Assembly: GCF_018263925.1 (NCBI RefSeq)
Contig: NZ_JAEVHF010000019.1
Coordinates: 32,334 to 96,333 of the forward strand
Direction of reading: 5' to 3'
DNA: 64,000 nucleotides
Source of the DNA: Kistimonas asteriae
GTDB taxonomy: Bacteria; Pseudomonadota; Gammaproteobacteria; Pseudomonadales; Endozoicomonadaceae
The notes below the pieces were generated by a model. It ran no database searches. It was not told where the DNA came from and was given only the letters and a program-made list of their open reading frames with translations. This document shows positions 26,825 through 35,687 of the stretch, one piece after another. How positions within the stretch are numbered: the stretch's first letter is position 1; every line of letters begins with the position of its first letter. Made by a program: the position numbers and the translations under genes.

Positions 26825-26851
26825 CCGGACGTCATATGACGTCCAGTTTTT
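26825..26851 (+). terminator. Terminator of the coxB-ctaE operon
   Basis: A perfect 18-nt palindrome (GGACGTCATATGACGTCC, 26827-26844) followed by AG and five T, 10 nt after the stop. Confidence 0.75.
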
Positions 26852-27080
26852 CCCCTGCCTATTCCGCCTGAAAACGCTCTATATTCAGGCGATTTTTTGT
26901 CCTCATGGTTTCTTGTTTTGTCACATAGGTAAGGTATAAACAGAAATACCTGTATTCCGTTGTCTATTCAAAAAAGCTCAATGAAAGGTGTCAGTGATTA
27001 GCACGTGATAACAGGTTCGTTGCCAGAGAATGGGTCTTTCTGGCTAGTGCTTATCAAACAAACCACGGACGAACATAACA

Positions 27081-28028
27081 ATGAAAAAGCCGATATATCG
27101 ACTGGCCAGCTTGCTTGTAGCAGGTAGTCTTAGTGTCTCTGCCAGTGCACTGAATATCATGGTCACCAATGATGATGGTTACGAATCGCCTAACCTGCGC
27201 GCGCTGTATCATGCCCTGAAAGCAGATGGGCATGATGTGTTTATTTCCGCACCCGCAGATGAGCAGAGTGGCAAGGCGGCATCATTTAATTATTTTTATC
27301 CTGCACCCATCGAGCAGGATGCGAATGATCCGGATATTCATTTTGTTCACGGTACACCGATGATGGCGGTTCTGTATGGGCTGGATGTCGTGTCGAAAGC
27401 GCGTTGGGGCAGACAACCGGATCTGGTGTTATCTGGTATTAATTCTGGTCACAATGTCGGGATTATGAATCCAACATCAGGCACGGTAGGTGCGGCCGTG
27501 ACTGCGATCCGACGGGGAATACCGGCGATGGCTTTGAGCGGCGACCATGGCAGCGACCGGGACGGTAGCTCTGCAGCGCTGGCCAGTCTGGTAATGCCGG
27601 TTATTGATGCCCTTGAGGATAATACCCCTGTACTGCCCAGCGGTTATGGCTTGAATATCAACCTGCCCAGTTTGAGGAAATTTGCCGCTGAAGAGGTCAC
27701 GTATCAAATGACTACAGCGGGTAACTTCTCAGCCAATGTACCGGTTTTCGTGACCAATATGGCGCCCTACTCCGTGCCTGAATACGGCATCAACCTGCCA
27801 CCCCTGCCTGGTGTTGTTTTCACGGATTATGACCGCAGTGGTGCACCACGGGATCGCAATCCCCGCTCTGAGGGCCGAAAGGTTGAAGAGGGTGTGATTG
27901 CGATCAGTCTGCTGGATGCCCGCTATGGCGCAACAACGTATGATTATTCTGCGGAAAAGGCGCGTTATTCAATACGCTCCAGTTTGACTGGTTTACTGGG
28001 CTCAGGTTGGCGTAATTGGAACCGGTAA
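27081..28028 (+). CDS. Exported SurE-like 5'/3'-nucleotidase or acid phosphatase
   Basis: A 315-residue protein with a signal peptide (MKKPIYRLASLLVAGSLSVSASA) before the SurE core. MVTNDDGYESPNLRALY holds the catalytic Asp pair, and LVLSGINSGHNVG is the SurE Asn/Ser motif. Cytosolic SurE is about 250 residues; this one is longer by the signal and a C-terminal extension. It lies in the insert that splits the cox locus, so it is not the pcm-linked housekeeping SurE. A role in the periplasm or outside the cell, such as phosphate scavenging, is inferred. Confidence 0.86.
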   Translation: MKKPIYRLASLLVAGSLSVSASALNIMVTNDDGYESPNLRALYHALKADGHDVFISAPADEQSGKAASFNYFYPAPIEQDANDPDIHFVHGTPMMAVLYGLDVVSKARWGRQPDLVLSGINSGHNVGIMNPTSGTVGAAVTAIRRGIPAMALSGDHGSDRDGSSAALASLVMPVIDALEDNTPVLPSGYGLNINLPSLRKFAAEEVTYQMTTAGNFSANVPVFVTNMAPYSVPEYGINLPPLPGVVFTDYDRSGAPRDRNPRSEGRKVEEGVIAISLLDARYGATTYDYSAEKARYSIRSSLTGLLGSGWRNWNR

Positions 28029-28077
28029 ATTGTTAGTGATTCCGTCTGTTAGCGCCTGATCTCGAGGAATAGGTCAT

Positions 28078-28099
28078 GCTGCTGGCAGTAGCCAGCAGC
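28078..28099. other. 9-bp stem-loop after the SurE-like gene
   Basis: GCTGCTGGC / GCCAGCAGC with a 4-nt loop, 50 nt past the stop. No T-run on the + strand. From about here the base composition turns strongly AT-rich through both kinase genes. Confidence 0.5.
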
Positions 28100-28316
28100 C
28101 TATAGGCAAAAAAACATTAGACATTGGAATGCGTAAATACTGTTTTATCAATATAAATCAACCTTTTTGACATAGAAAAGAATATAAGGCTCAGTTTTTA
28201 TTCTTGGAAATATCTTTTTTGTTGATTTTGTCCGCATAAAGTAACTATGAACTCTTTCTATTAGCAAGAGTCCAATATAAATAGAATTACAGAATTTTAT
28301 TTATGGAGTGTCATTT

Positions 28317-29801
28317 ATGGAAAGCGCTGCAGCCTCTCAGAATGTCGAGTTGAATAGTGTATCCGTCGATCATTTATCTACAGAATCTCCCGAAGAGGAA
28401 AGCTGTTTTTGCTGTTGGTGTGTCAAAATCTGTGAATGTATAAATTATTTAAGGAAATCTCTTCATGAATGGTGGATAAAACAAGCTCTCTACATTTGGT
28501 GGGTAGATAGATCCTATAAAAAGACGTTGAAAGCTTATAATGTCAGTCACGTTCTGGAGAAGACGGCAGGAGAAGATAATACTCTAGGTCAAGGAAACTT
28601 TGGTAAAGTTGAGCGCTATAAGATGACAACGGAAGATACATCCAAGGCAAAAGTGAAAAAACCTGTATATTCAACGAATGATAATGAAAATGAGGAACCT
28701 GTAAGTCATTATTATGCTCCTAAACTTCATCAACAGGAAATTGCATATAAAACAGTTGATGGATCAAAGGCACTTGCTGGTGTATTTAAAGAAGTGATGG
28801 GAAAAAGTGGTGTCAGTGAAGAGGCGAAATATTTTCATAGCCAAGAAAAGAAAGCTCTGGCTACACTTGATCATCCCAATATTATTAAGCCTGTGATTGT
28901 AGAGGGAGATACTTGGCAAGCAAAAAAAATGGCTGTTATTGCGGTCCAATCGCTTTCAGAGGAAGAAAAGCAAGACTTGGCGCTTTCAGATGAAGAAAAG
29001 AAAGCCCTGGCGGCGGCGATAGCGGAAAGTAAGGGCATCCCAAATGACGGTAACATTGATGTTAATATTGACTTTGAATTTGAATATGTTGAATCTGTTA
29101 AAACTAAACCTTCCGGTATTCCATTACCGCTAGCGGATTCGACACTCAAGGATAAAATGACAGCAGGAGGATTATCGACCAAGGAAAAAGATAATGTTGC
29201 ACGAGCGATGATTAGAGCAGTTGCTTACACGCATCAACGTGGCTATGTGCATTTAGATATTAACCCGAACAATATACTCAAAAAAAATAATGACTGGCTA
29301 TTGAGTGATTGGGGGTGTGCACATCATTATAGTGAAATGTATGAAGGAAGTATGGATTTTATACCTGTGTACGTTAATAATGGCCCTAGACTCTTTTTTG
29401 GAACACCTAACTATTTTTCACCACAGATGCATGCGAGGTTAAGTCTCAATACGTTAAGCGCATACCAAATACCCTCAGCGACAGAAGCTATAAAAACCGG
29501 TAATAGACAATACCCTCACTTCGAAACCGATGCTCGTGCTGTAGATGCCTATTCACTAGGAATTGTTCTATTTGAATTGTTGACGGGAGTAAATCCAACA
29601 CCTAGTGATATAAAAGATAAACCCCTTCATAAAATTGGAGATATTTTTCAGCAGAATGTTAATCGACTTTTGAGGGAGCATAAAGAAAGTTTGGGAGGGT
29701 ATTATGATATTGTGGCGTCGTTGTTACAATCAAAGTGCAGAGATCGAATGACTGTTCCCACAGCAGAGAGCAGGCTCAGCCAAGTACCTATACCACAATA
29801 G
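28317..29801 (+). CDS. Eukaryotic-like Ser/Thr protein kinase homolog with N-terminal Cys cluster, copy 1
   Basis: A 494-residue protein. Kinase landmarks: Gly loop LGQGNFGKV (90-98), AYK with Lys145, catalytic loop HLDINPNNI with Asp314 and Asn319, and DWG at 331-333 in place of DFG. The Lys usually two residues after the catalytic Asp is Asn316, so activity may be low or lost. Near the N-terminus is CFCCWCVKICEC (30-41), then a Trp-rich amphipathic stretch, possibly a membrane or lipidation anchor. An acidic linker (about 210-240) interrupts the N-lobe. GGAG precedes the ATG. AT-rich; likely a host-directed effector, which is inference. Confidence 0.82.
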   Translation: MESAAASQNVELNSVSVDHLSTESPEEESCFCCWCVKICECINYLRKSLHEWWIKQALYIWWVDRSYKKTLKAYNVSHVLEKTAGEDNTLGQGNFGKVERYKMTTEDTSKAKVKKPVYSTNDNENEEPVSHYYAPKLHQQEIAYKTVDGSKALAGVFKEVMGKSGVSEEAKYFHSQEKKALATLDHPNIIKPVIVEGDTWQAKKMAVIAVQSLSEEEKQDLALSDEEKKALAAAIAESKGIPNDGNIDVNIDFEFEYVESVKTKPSGIPLPLADSTLKDKMTAGGLSTKEKDNVARAMIRAVAYTHQRGYVHLDINPNNILKKNNDWLLSDWGCAHHYSEMYEGSMDFIPVYVNNGPRLFFGTPNYFSPQMHARLSLNTLSAYQIPSATEAIKTGNRQYPHFETDARAVDAYSLGIVLFELLTGVNPTPSDIKDKPLHKIGDIFQQNVNRLLREHKESLGGYYDIVASLLQSKCRDRMTVPTAESRLSQVPIPQ

Positions 29802-29933
29802 AGAGAAAAATATTATACGATTAATGCAATTTTTAATTTCAAGATCAATTGAATTGGTGAATTTGAGTTTTTTGGGGTCGAGGAGTTTTGTTGATGGTTT
29901 TGCTATTGATAAATACATATAGTTGATTTTGTT

Positions 29934-31259
29934 ATGAATAAAACTACTGCTACAAAAGTCAATACTACTGCTCATACTAGCCAATCTGGTAATTCATCTG
30001 AAGTTGGTTTTAGGGATGAAGGCTATTTCTGTTGTCGTTTTGTCTGCATATGTGAGTGTATTGGTAATCTTATTAAACGTATTGGCGATTGGTTTAAAGA
30101 ATACGCTGATGAACAAGCTAAATTAAGATCTTACAAGGTACTACGTAAAAAATATAATGTGGCGCATGTTCTTGAGGGCAATAAGACTAATAATATGCTT
30201 GGGGATGGAGAATATAGCAAAGTATTTCGTTACAATGCTGCAGTGATAAATAAAGATACGGCGGAAACACAGCCAATAGCATACAAGGTTAAGCTCACAA
30301 GTGAACCTCATTCTTGCAGCAAAGAGTTTCCTGCTGAAATAGTAGAGCAATGTGAAAGATCTCATAATAAAGAAAATAAAGCGCTTTCAGATTTGTCTCA
30401 CCCTAATCTCATGAAGCGTTTACAGCTATCGAAGAATGAAAGTCAGGTGAAACAAATGACTCTCTTCTCTTTGGTTAGTGAATCTGCAGAAGAAGAGAGT
30501 GATTCGAATACTAAAGGCGACGACTTTGAGATGATTGAGAGTTTTGATGAGCAAGACCCTGGAATTCCTTTGCCCTTGATGGATTGTACGTTAGGGGATG
30601 CTGTTTCCAGGAGGGCTATCAATGAAAAAGATAAACATGTTTGTATGATACAAATAAGTTCTGCACTTGATTATATGCATCACAAAGGTTGGGCTCATCT
30701 CGATGTGAAACCTGAAAATGTCTTCAAGAAGGGCAATACATTTGTGTTGGGAGATTTTGGTAACGCCCACCACTATAAAGAAATGTATAAAGGTAAAAAG
30801 AAATATATGCCTGTTTTTAATAAAAAAACGGCTGAGATTTTTTATGGAACACTTGGGTATGTATCACCACAAATGTATACACGCTTTCTTTATTCTATTG
30901 ATGATTTACCGTGTGATAAATTCAACTTCTTCTTGAAAGAGGGAGGATTGCCAGCCATTGATACAGATGCTCGTGCAGCAGATGCTTATTCTTTGGGGGC
31001 AACATTTTTTGAAATGCTGACAGGAGAACTGTTAAACCCTGATGAAAGGGACCTCAAAGCCTCGCAATGTACGTCAGATCAAATAAAAGAATTCTACAAA
31101 AGTGCCGTAAGTAAAAAATTGCAGAGTCAAAAGCATAGATTAGGGCAATATTACGGGGTGATTGAAGGGTTGGTTCAATTTGATACGCATCAGCGGCTCA
31201 CGGTTTCTCAGGCCTATGGGAAGCTTAAGTTACTACCAGAACCACAGTTACGGTTTTGA
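29934..31259 (+). CDS. Eukaryotic-like Ser/Thr protein kinase homolog with N-terminal Cys cluster, copy 2
   Basis: A 441-residue paralog of the preceding gene. Kinase landmarks are complete: LGDGEYSKV (89-97), AYK in subdomain II, HLDVKPENV (Asp257, Lys259, Asn262) and DFG (274-276), so catalysis is possible. The Cys cluster CCRFVCICEC (33-42) and the IGNLIKRIGDWF amphipathic helix match copy 1. Both share YGTLGYVSPQM / FGTPNYFSPQM in the P+1 region and a similar C-lobe. Same direction, 132 nt gap, AT-rich. No signal peptide; type III or IV secretion would be needed if it is an effector. Confidence 0.85.
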   Translation: MNKTTATKVNTTAHTSQSGNSSEVGFRDEGYFCCRFVCICECIGNLIKRIGDWFKEYADEQAKLRSYKVLRKKYNVAHVLEGNKTNNMLGDGEYSKVFRYNAAVINKDTAETQPIAYKVKLTSEPHSCSKEFPAEIVEQCERSHNKENKALSDLSHPNLMKRLQLSKNESQVKQMTLFSLVSESAEEESDSNTKGDDFEMIESFDEQDPGIPLPLMDCTLGDAVSRRAINEKDKHVCMIQISSALDYMHHKGWAHLDVKPENVFKKGNTFVLGDFGNAHHYKEMYKGKKKYMPVFNKKTAEIFYGTLGYVSPQMYTRFLYSIDDLPCDKFNFFLKEGGLPAIDTDARAADAYSLGATFFEMLTGELLNPDERDLKASQCTSDQIKEFYKSAVSKKLQSQKHRLGQYYGVIEGLVQFDTHQRLTVSQAYGKLKLLPEPQLRF

Positions 31260-31260
31260 C

Positions 31261-31476
31261 TCAACGGTAAAGCCAGGGCGCTGACACCTCCAGTTGTCCA
31301 CTCATGTGGCCATAGACAATCAGGGCGAGTATGATGGCTGAAAGGGTGACTCGGGTTGTCAGCGACCAGACCAGCCGTGGTGAACCGCTCCGGTCCTTGA
31401 TCAGGAAGTAGAAGCCACTGGCCAGGCTACCGATGACAGCCAGCAGAAGAACAACAATAATCACTTTTAACCACAT
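31261..31476 (-). CDS. Twin-transmembrane protein of the DUF2909 family
   Basis: A 71-residue protein with two membrane helices (MWLKVIIVVLLLAVIGSLASGFYFL and a second near the C-terminus). DUF2909 proteins lie next to SURF1 in the aa3 oxidase locus of pseudomonads, as here. The frame extends 13 codons upstream, but the family begins at MWLKV. The stop is only 2 nt from the end of the convergent kinase gene, which marks the downstream edge of the insert. Confidence 0.85.
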   Translation of the reverse strand: MWLKVIIVVLLLAVIGSLASGFYFLIKDRSGSPRLVWSLTTRVTLSAIILALIVYGHMSGQLEVSAPWLYR

Positions 31477-31565
31477 GTCGGCGGGCTCGCTGATCTCGAC
31501 TCCAGAGACCAGCATAACAGGCCTGCGGCGGGAAGGCAGTATGCCGCCACCGACGCGCAGTGCAG

Positions 31566-32282
31566 ATGATGTGGAACTTTAAAACGAAACTTGTCTTACT
31601 GATGCTGTTGCTGTTCCCTCTGCTCACGGGCCTGGGGTTCTGGCAGTTGAGCCGCTACCAGGAAAAGCTGGATCTGGAAGCGCAGTTATTATCGCGTCAG
31701 CAGTCAGCCCAGCATTCACCCGAAACCCTCCGAACACTGGATGATCCCCGCTTTTACCGTCTGCAGGCTGAGGGCCGTTACCTGGACGATCAGACCTTTC
31801 TGCTGGATAACCGAATTCACCGTGGGCGCTCCGGCTATCATGTGGTCACCCCGTTTATGACGCACGGTGGACAGTTGATGCTGGTCATTCGCGGCTGGCT
31901 GGCCGGTAGTCCGGATAAAACGCAGATACCCGCCATTCCTTCAACACAGGGCAATAATATCCTCGATGGCCTTGCCTGGCAGCCGGCTGGCAAGGCGTTT
32001 CTGCTGGGGGAGGATCACTGGTCAGACAGCTGGCCCAAAGTCATTCAGGCGCTAGATATCGAACGGATGAGTGAGGTATTGGAGGCTGTGCCTCAAGCCT
32101 GGTTCCTGGTGCTGGACGAACATCAACCCGGCAGCCTCACCCGTGACTTTCACCCGATCAACATGCAGCCTGGCAAGCACCTGGGATACGCCATTCAGTG
32201 GTTCCTGATGGCGCTGGTGCTGCTGGGCATTGGTGGTTATTACCTCAAAACGGCAGGACGCACAGATGACGAAGGAAACTGA
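31566..32282 (+). CDS. SURF1-family cytochrome oxidase assembly protein
   Basis: A 238-residue protein with membrane helices at both ends (about 8-28 and 208-228) and a periplasmic domain between. LTGLGFWQLSRYQEKL and the FLLDNRIHRGRSGYHVVTPF motif are SURF1 hallmarks, as is YAIQWFLMA at the end. It helps heme a insertion into subunit I. The start may be either of two adjacent ATGs (31566, 31569). It overlaps the next gene by 17 nt. Confidence 0.93.
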   Translation: MMWNFKTKLVLLMLLLFPLLTGLGFWQLSRYQEKLDLEAQLLSRQQSAQHSPETLRTLDDPRFYRLQAEGRYLDDQTFLLDNRIHRGRSGYHVVTPFMTHGGQLMLVIRGWLAGSPDKTQIPAIPSTQGNNILDGLAWQPAGKAFLLGEDHWSDSWPKVIQALDIERMSEVLEAVPQAWFLVLDEHQPGSLTRDFHPINMQPGKHLGYAIQWFLMALVLLGIGGYYLKTAGRTDDEGN

Positions 32283-32886
32283 ACAGCCAATGATGTCCGA
32301 TACAGTCCCTCAGCCGACCGGTAAGCGCGGGCGGTTACAGGCGCTGTTCATTCTGATGCTGCCGATCACGTTGATGATTTTGGCAACATGGATGTATTAC
32401 TCCGGTGCATGGTTGCCGACAGGGCGTATCAATAATGGTGCCCTGATTATGCCGCCCGTGAACCTCAATACCATGGGGGTGCGTGATGAAGGGGGTAACC
32501 TGCTGAACGCTGAGGCTCTGGATGGCGAATGGGGCATGCTGGTGCTGGCCGGAAGCGGCTGTACAGAATCCTGCGCCAATGCCCTGTATCTCAGCCGCCA
32601 GGTGCATATTGCCCTGGGGCGCAATGCGACCCGTATGAATCGTTACCTGATCAGTGATGGACTGTCATTATCCGATGAGCAGCAACGTGAACATCCGGGC
32701 CTGAAAATCCTTAAAGCGGATTTGGCGGAGGTGAAAAAGCAGTTGCCTGAATCTGTCATGGGCGATAATCCTATCCTGCTGGTGGATCCACTCGGCAACA
32801 TCATGATGCACTATGGCCCGGACCATACCGGCAAGCAAATGCTCAAGGATCTCGAAAAACTGTTGAAGGCCAGCAAGATTGGCTGA
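32266..32886 (+). CDS. Membrane-anchored thioredoxin-fold protein of the cytochrome oxidase locus
   Basis: A 206-residue protein with one N-terminal helix (about 23-45) and a periplasmic domain with GSGCTESCANAL, a CxxxC motif as in SCO-type copper chaperones. ILLVDPLGNIMMHY resembles the C-terminal part of the SCO fold. Homologs at this place in Pseudomonas are uncharacterised. It overlaps SURF1 and has AGGA before its ATG. A role in copper delivery or thiol reduction for CuA is inferred. Confidence 0.78.
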   Translation: MTKETEQPMMSDTVPQPTGKRGRLQALFILMLPITLMILATWMYYSGAWLPTGRINNGALIMPPVNLNTMGVRDEGGNLLNAEALDGEWGMLVLAGSGCTESCANALYLSRQVHIALGRNATRMNRYLISDGLSLSDEQQREHPGLKILKADLAEVKKQLPESVMGDNPILLVDPLGNIMMHYGPDHTGKQMLKDLEKLLKASKIG

Positions 32887-32999
32887 AGAATAGAAGAACT
32901 ATGTCGTAAAGGCAGTCCGACATCCGTTACCCGCAAAAACAACTATAACAATCGGTGTAACTGCGAGGGATCCGCAGTCGAGACCAGGGAGAATGCCAT

Positions 33000-34055
33000 A
33001 TGACAGTAGCTCCACAGCAGCGTCGTCTGTTTATTTTATCGCTTGTCGCCACCTGTCTGTCCGTTGTCGTTGTTGGCCTGGGGGCCTGGACACGGCTGGT
33101 GCATGCAGGGCTCGGCTGCCCTGACTGGCCCGGTTGTTACGGCTTCCTGACTGTGCCCAATGAGGCGCACGAAATTGCTACCGCCCAGACGCGTTTTCCG
33201 GATGACCCAGTGGATATCTTCAAAGGCTGGGCGGAAATGATTCATCGCTATGTGGCTGGCACATTGCTGTTGCTGGTGGCCGCTATTGCGGTGTTTGCAT
33301 GGCGCGCACGGAAACAATCCTCAGAACATCGTCTTCCATTGAAGCTGCCCCTGTTTATCCTGGGGCTGATCATCTGTCAGGCGCTGTTCGGTATGTGGAC
33401 GGTGACTCTGAAGCTCTGGCCCCAGGTTGTCACCGCTCATTTGCTGGGAGGCTTTGCCACACTGAGCCTGCTGCTGCTTTTGACGTTGCGACTCAGTCCG
33501 CTTTCAGTGAAAACCTTATCAGGTCCGCCGGTGACCACATTGAAGCGGTTGGGTGGTGTTGCGCTGTTGGTGGTGATCTTTCAGGTCTTCCTGGGTGGGT
33601 GGACCAGTTCCAACTATGCGGCGCTGGCCTGTCCGGATTTTCCTACCTGCCATGGTGTCTGGCTACCAGAACTGGATTTTGCGGAGGGCTTTGACCTCGC
33701 GCAGTCTATTGGTCCCAATTACCTCGGAGGACAGATGGACAGTGCCGCCCGGACAGCCATTCATTTCGTGCATCGCATCGGTGCTGTTGCTACGACCGTG
33801 ATTGTGCTGTTGATGATTGCTGCTGCGTTCTTATGGCTGCGCAGGACTCCCCGGAACGATAAAAGTCTGCCGTTGTTAACTGTCCTGGTCACCCTTGCGC
33901 TTGGTGTGCAGGTGGCGTTGGGTATCAGCAATATTCTGTTTTATCTGCCACTACCCGTTGCCGTAGCACACAACCTGGGCGGCGCGTTCCTGCTGGCAAC
34001 CATTATTGCCTTTAATTACCGGCTTTCTGCAGTGAATCGAAATACCGTTGCGTAG
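33000..34055 (+). CDS. ctaA: Heme A synthase (COX15/CtaA)
   Basis: A 351-residue, eight-helix membrane protein. LGAWTRLVHAGLGCPDWPGCYG is the N-terminal half-repeat motif with the conserved Cys pair, and GGWTSSNYAALACPDFPTC is the second. The His residues of MIHRYVAG and HFVHRIGA are heme ligands. It oxidises the C8 methyl of heme O to make heme A for the aa3 oxidase. It is followed by ctaB as usual. Confidence 0.95.
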   Translation: MTVAPQQRRLFILSLVATCLSVVVVGLGAWTRLVHAGLGCPDWPGCYGFLTVPNEAHEIATAQTRFPDDPVDIFKGWAEMIHRYVAGTLLLLVAAIAVFAWRARKQSSEHRLPLKLPLFILGLIICQALFGMWTVTLKLWPQVVTAHLLGGFATLSLLLLLTLRLSPLSVKTLSGPPVTTLKRLGGVALLVVIFQVFLGGWTSSNYAALACPDFPTCHGVWLPELDFAEGFDLAQSIGPNYLGGQMDSAARTAIHFVHRIGAVATTVIVLLMIAAAFLWLRRTPRNDKSLPLLTVLVTLALGVQVALGISNILFYLPLPVAVAHNLGGAFLLATIIAFNYRLSAVNRNTVA

Positions 34056-34126
34056 TGAGAGGAAAATAAATACGACAAGAATTCTTACAAAAATGGCATG
34101 GAAGTGACTATAAAAAAGAGGATGTT

Positions 34127-35026
34127 ATGACGACGACAAACAAACTTGAGCTGGCAGCCCAACCGGCTGGCTGGCGAGACTACCTGGAACTGTGCAAGCC
34201 CAAGGTTGTCGCACTGATGCTGCTGACGGCCGTGATCGGTATGTGCCTGGCAACGCCGGGCATGGTGCCGCTGGATATCCTGTTGTTTGGCAATATGGGG
34301 ATTGGGTTGTGTGCAGCCTCTGCTGCGGTCATCAATCATATCGTTGATCGGCGGATTGACCTGTTGATGGCGCGAACCCGTAAGCGCCCGGTGGCGACTG
34401 GCAAGGTTGAGCCGGCCGTGGCGCTGACCTTTGCGTTGGTCATCGGTGTCTTGGGCATGGCTGTGCTCATTACAATGGTGAATGCGTTGACCGCTTGGCT
34501 GACACTGGCGTCCCTGGTGGGCTACGCGGTGATCTATACCTCCATACTCAAGCGCGCCACACCACAGAATATTGTGATTGGCGGTATTGCCGGCGCTGCC
34601 CCTCCCCTGCTGGGCTGGACAGCTGTCACAGGGACCTTCCAAGGCGATGCGCTGCTGCTGGTGCTGATTATCTTTGCCTGGACACCACCGCACTTCTGGG
34701 CGCTGGCTATTCACCGCAAAGACGAATACGCCAAGGCGGATATTCCGATGCTGCCGGTCACCCATGGTGAGCAGTACACCAAGCTGCATATCATGCTCTA
34801 TACCATCGTGATGTTTCTGGTCAGCCTGATGCCTTTCCTGACCGGTATGAGCGGATTGATTTATCTGGCAGGCGCAACCGTCCTGGGATTACGTTTTATG
34901 TATTGGGCAACAGTCCTTTATCGCGGGACACGCAAGCATGCTGCCATCAAGACATTCCACTACTCCATCACCTATCTGATGCTACTGTTTGTGGTGTTGT
35001 TGGTGGATCACTATTTGCCGCTGTGA
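34127..35026 (+). CDS. cyoE: Protoheme IX farnesyltransferase (heme O synthase)
   Basis: A 299-residue UbiA-superfamily membrane protein, also called CtaB. The first Asp-rich motif is NHIVDRRIDLLMARTRKRP, and the second region is HRKDEYAKADIPMLPV. It adds farnesyl to heme B, giving heme O, which CtaA then converts to heme A. GAGGATGTT precedes the ATG. It is 7 nt from the SCO gene, so they are co-transcribed. Confidence 0.95.
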   Translation: MTTTNKLELAAQPAGWRDYLELCKPKVVALMLLTAVIGMCLATPGMVPLDILLFGNMGIGLCAASAAVINHIVDRRIDLLMARTRKRPVATGKVEPAVALTFALVIGVLGMAVLITMVNALTAWLTLASLVGYAVIYTSILKRATPQNIVIGGIAGAAPPLLGWTAVTGTFQGDALLLVLIIFAWTPPHFWALAIHRKDEYAKADIPMLPVTHGEQYTKLHIMLYTIVMFLVSLMPFLTGMSGLIYLAGATVLGLRFMYWATVLYRGTRKHAAIKTFHYSITYLMLLFVVLLVDHYLPL

Positions 35027-35033
35027 GGGTGCC

Positions 35034-35678
35034 ATGACGAAATCAGTCCGAATGACAGTATTTGCTCTGCTGGCGGTGGTTGCGGTCATTCTGGGGCTGA
35101 CATTCAATAAATTTACACAGTCCCCGCCGCTCGACAGGGAAAAGTTACGTGATGAGGGTGTTTTTATCTTTGAAACACCCCGCACCTTTTCCATGGCGCC
35201 ACTGGTCAACCATGAGAATCAACCCTTCTCTGTGGATAACATGAAAGACCACTGGACGCTGCTCTACTTTGGCTTCACGTTCTGCCCGGATGTCTGCCCA
35301 ACGACCCTGGCCAAATTAAATGAGCTGAGCCTGGAGCTCCAGGCACTGGACAGCGAGTTGGCCAGGCGTTTTAAAGTGGTTATGGTGACTGTGGATCCGC
35401 AGCGGGATAACCCGGAAAAGCTGGCGAAATATGTCCCATTCTTTAATCGGGATTTTGCCGGGGTAACGGGGGATATGTCGAATATCTACGAGCTGACCCG
35501 GCAGTTGAATGTCGCCTTCACACCGGTTGGGGATACAACACAAGACGACTACCTGGTGGAGCACAGCGCGAATGTGGTGCTGGTCAATCCAAAGGGGGAT
35601 TACCATGGATTTATCCGTCCCCCTCTGTTGGCTGCCCAGCTGGCGAAGAGCCTGCAGTCGGTCGACCGTGGATTTTAG
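35034..35678 (+). CDS. SCO1/SenC-family copper chaperone for cytochrome oxidase
   Basis: A 214-residue protein with one N-terminal membrane helix and a periplasmic thioredoxin-like domain. FTFCPDVCPTT is the copper CxxxC motif, and the His in VEHSANVVLVNPKG is the third ligand. It loads CuA of subunit II. GAGGGT lies just before the ATG at 35034. It closes the oxidase assembly cluster and is convergent with a nitroreductase gene. Confidence 0.93.
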   Translation: MTKSVRMTVFALLAVVAVILGLTFNKFTQSPPLDREKLRDEGVFIFETPRTFSMAPLVNHENQPFSVDNMKDHWTLLYFGFTFCPDVCPTTLAKLNELSLELQALDSELARRFKVVMVTVDPQRDNPEKLAKYVPFFNRDFAGVTGDMSNIYELTRQLNVAFTPVGDTTQDDYLVEHSANVVLVNPKGDYHGFIRPPLLAAQLAKSLQSVDRGF

Positions 35679-35687
35679 CTGTGGCCG

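Noticed and set aside
32266..32886. Calling this gene a true SCO copper chaperone
   Set aside because: CxxxC is present but the third-ligand His motif of SCO is not clear, and a real SCO gene lies at 35034; left as thioredoxin-fold protein.
34085..34789. 234-codon minus strand frame over cyoE
   Set aside because: Antisense shadow; Gln/His-rich and without motifs.
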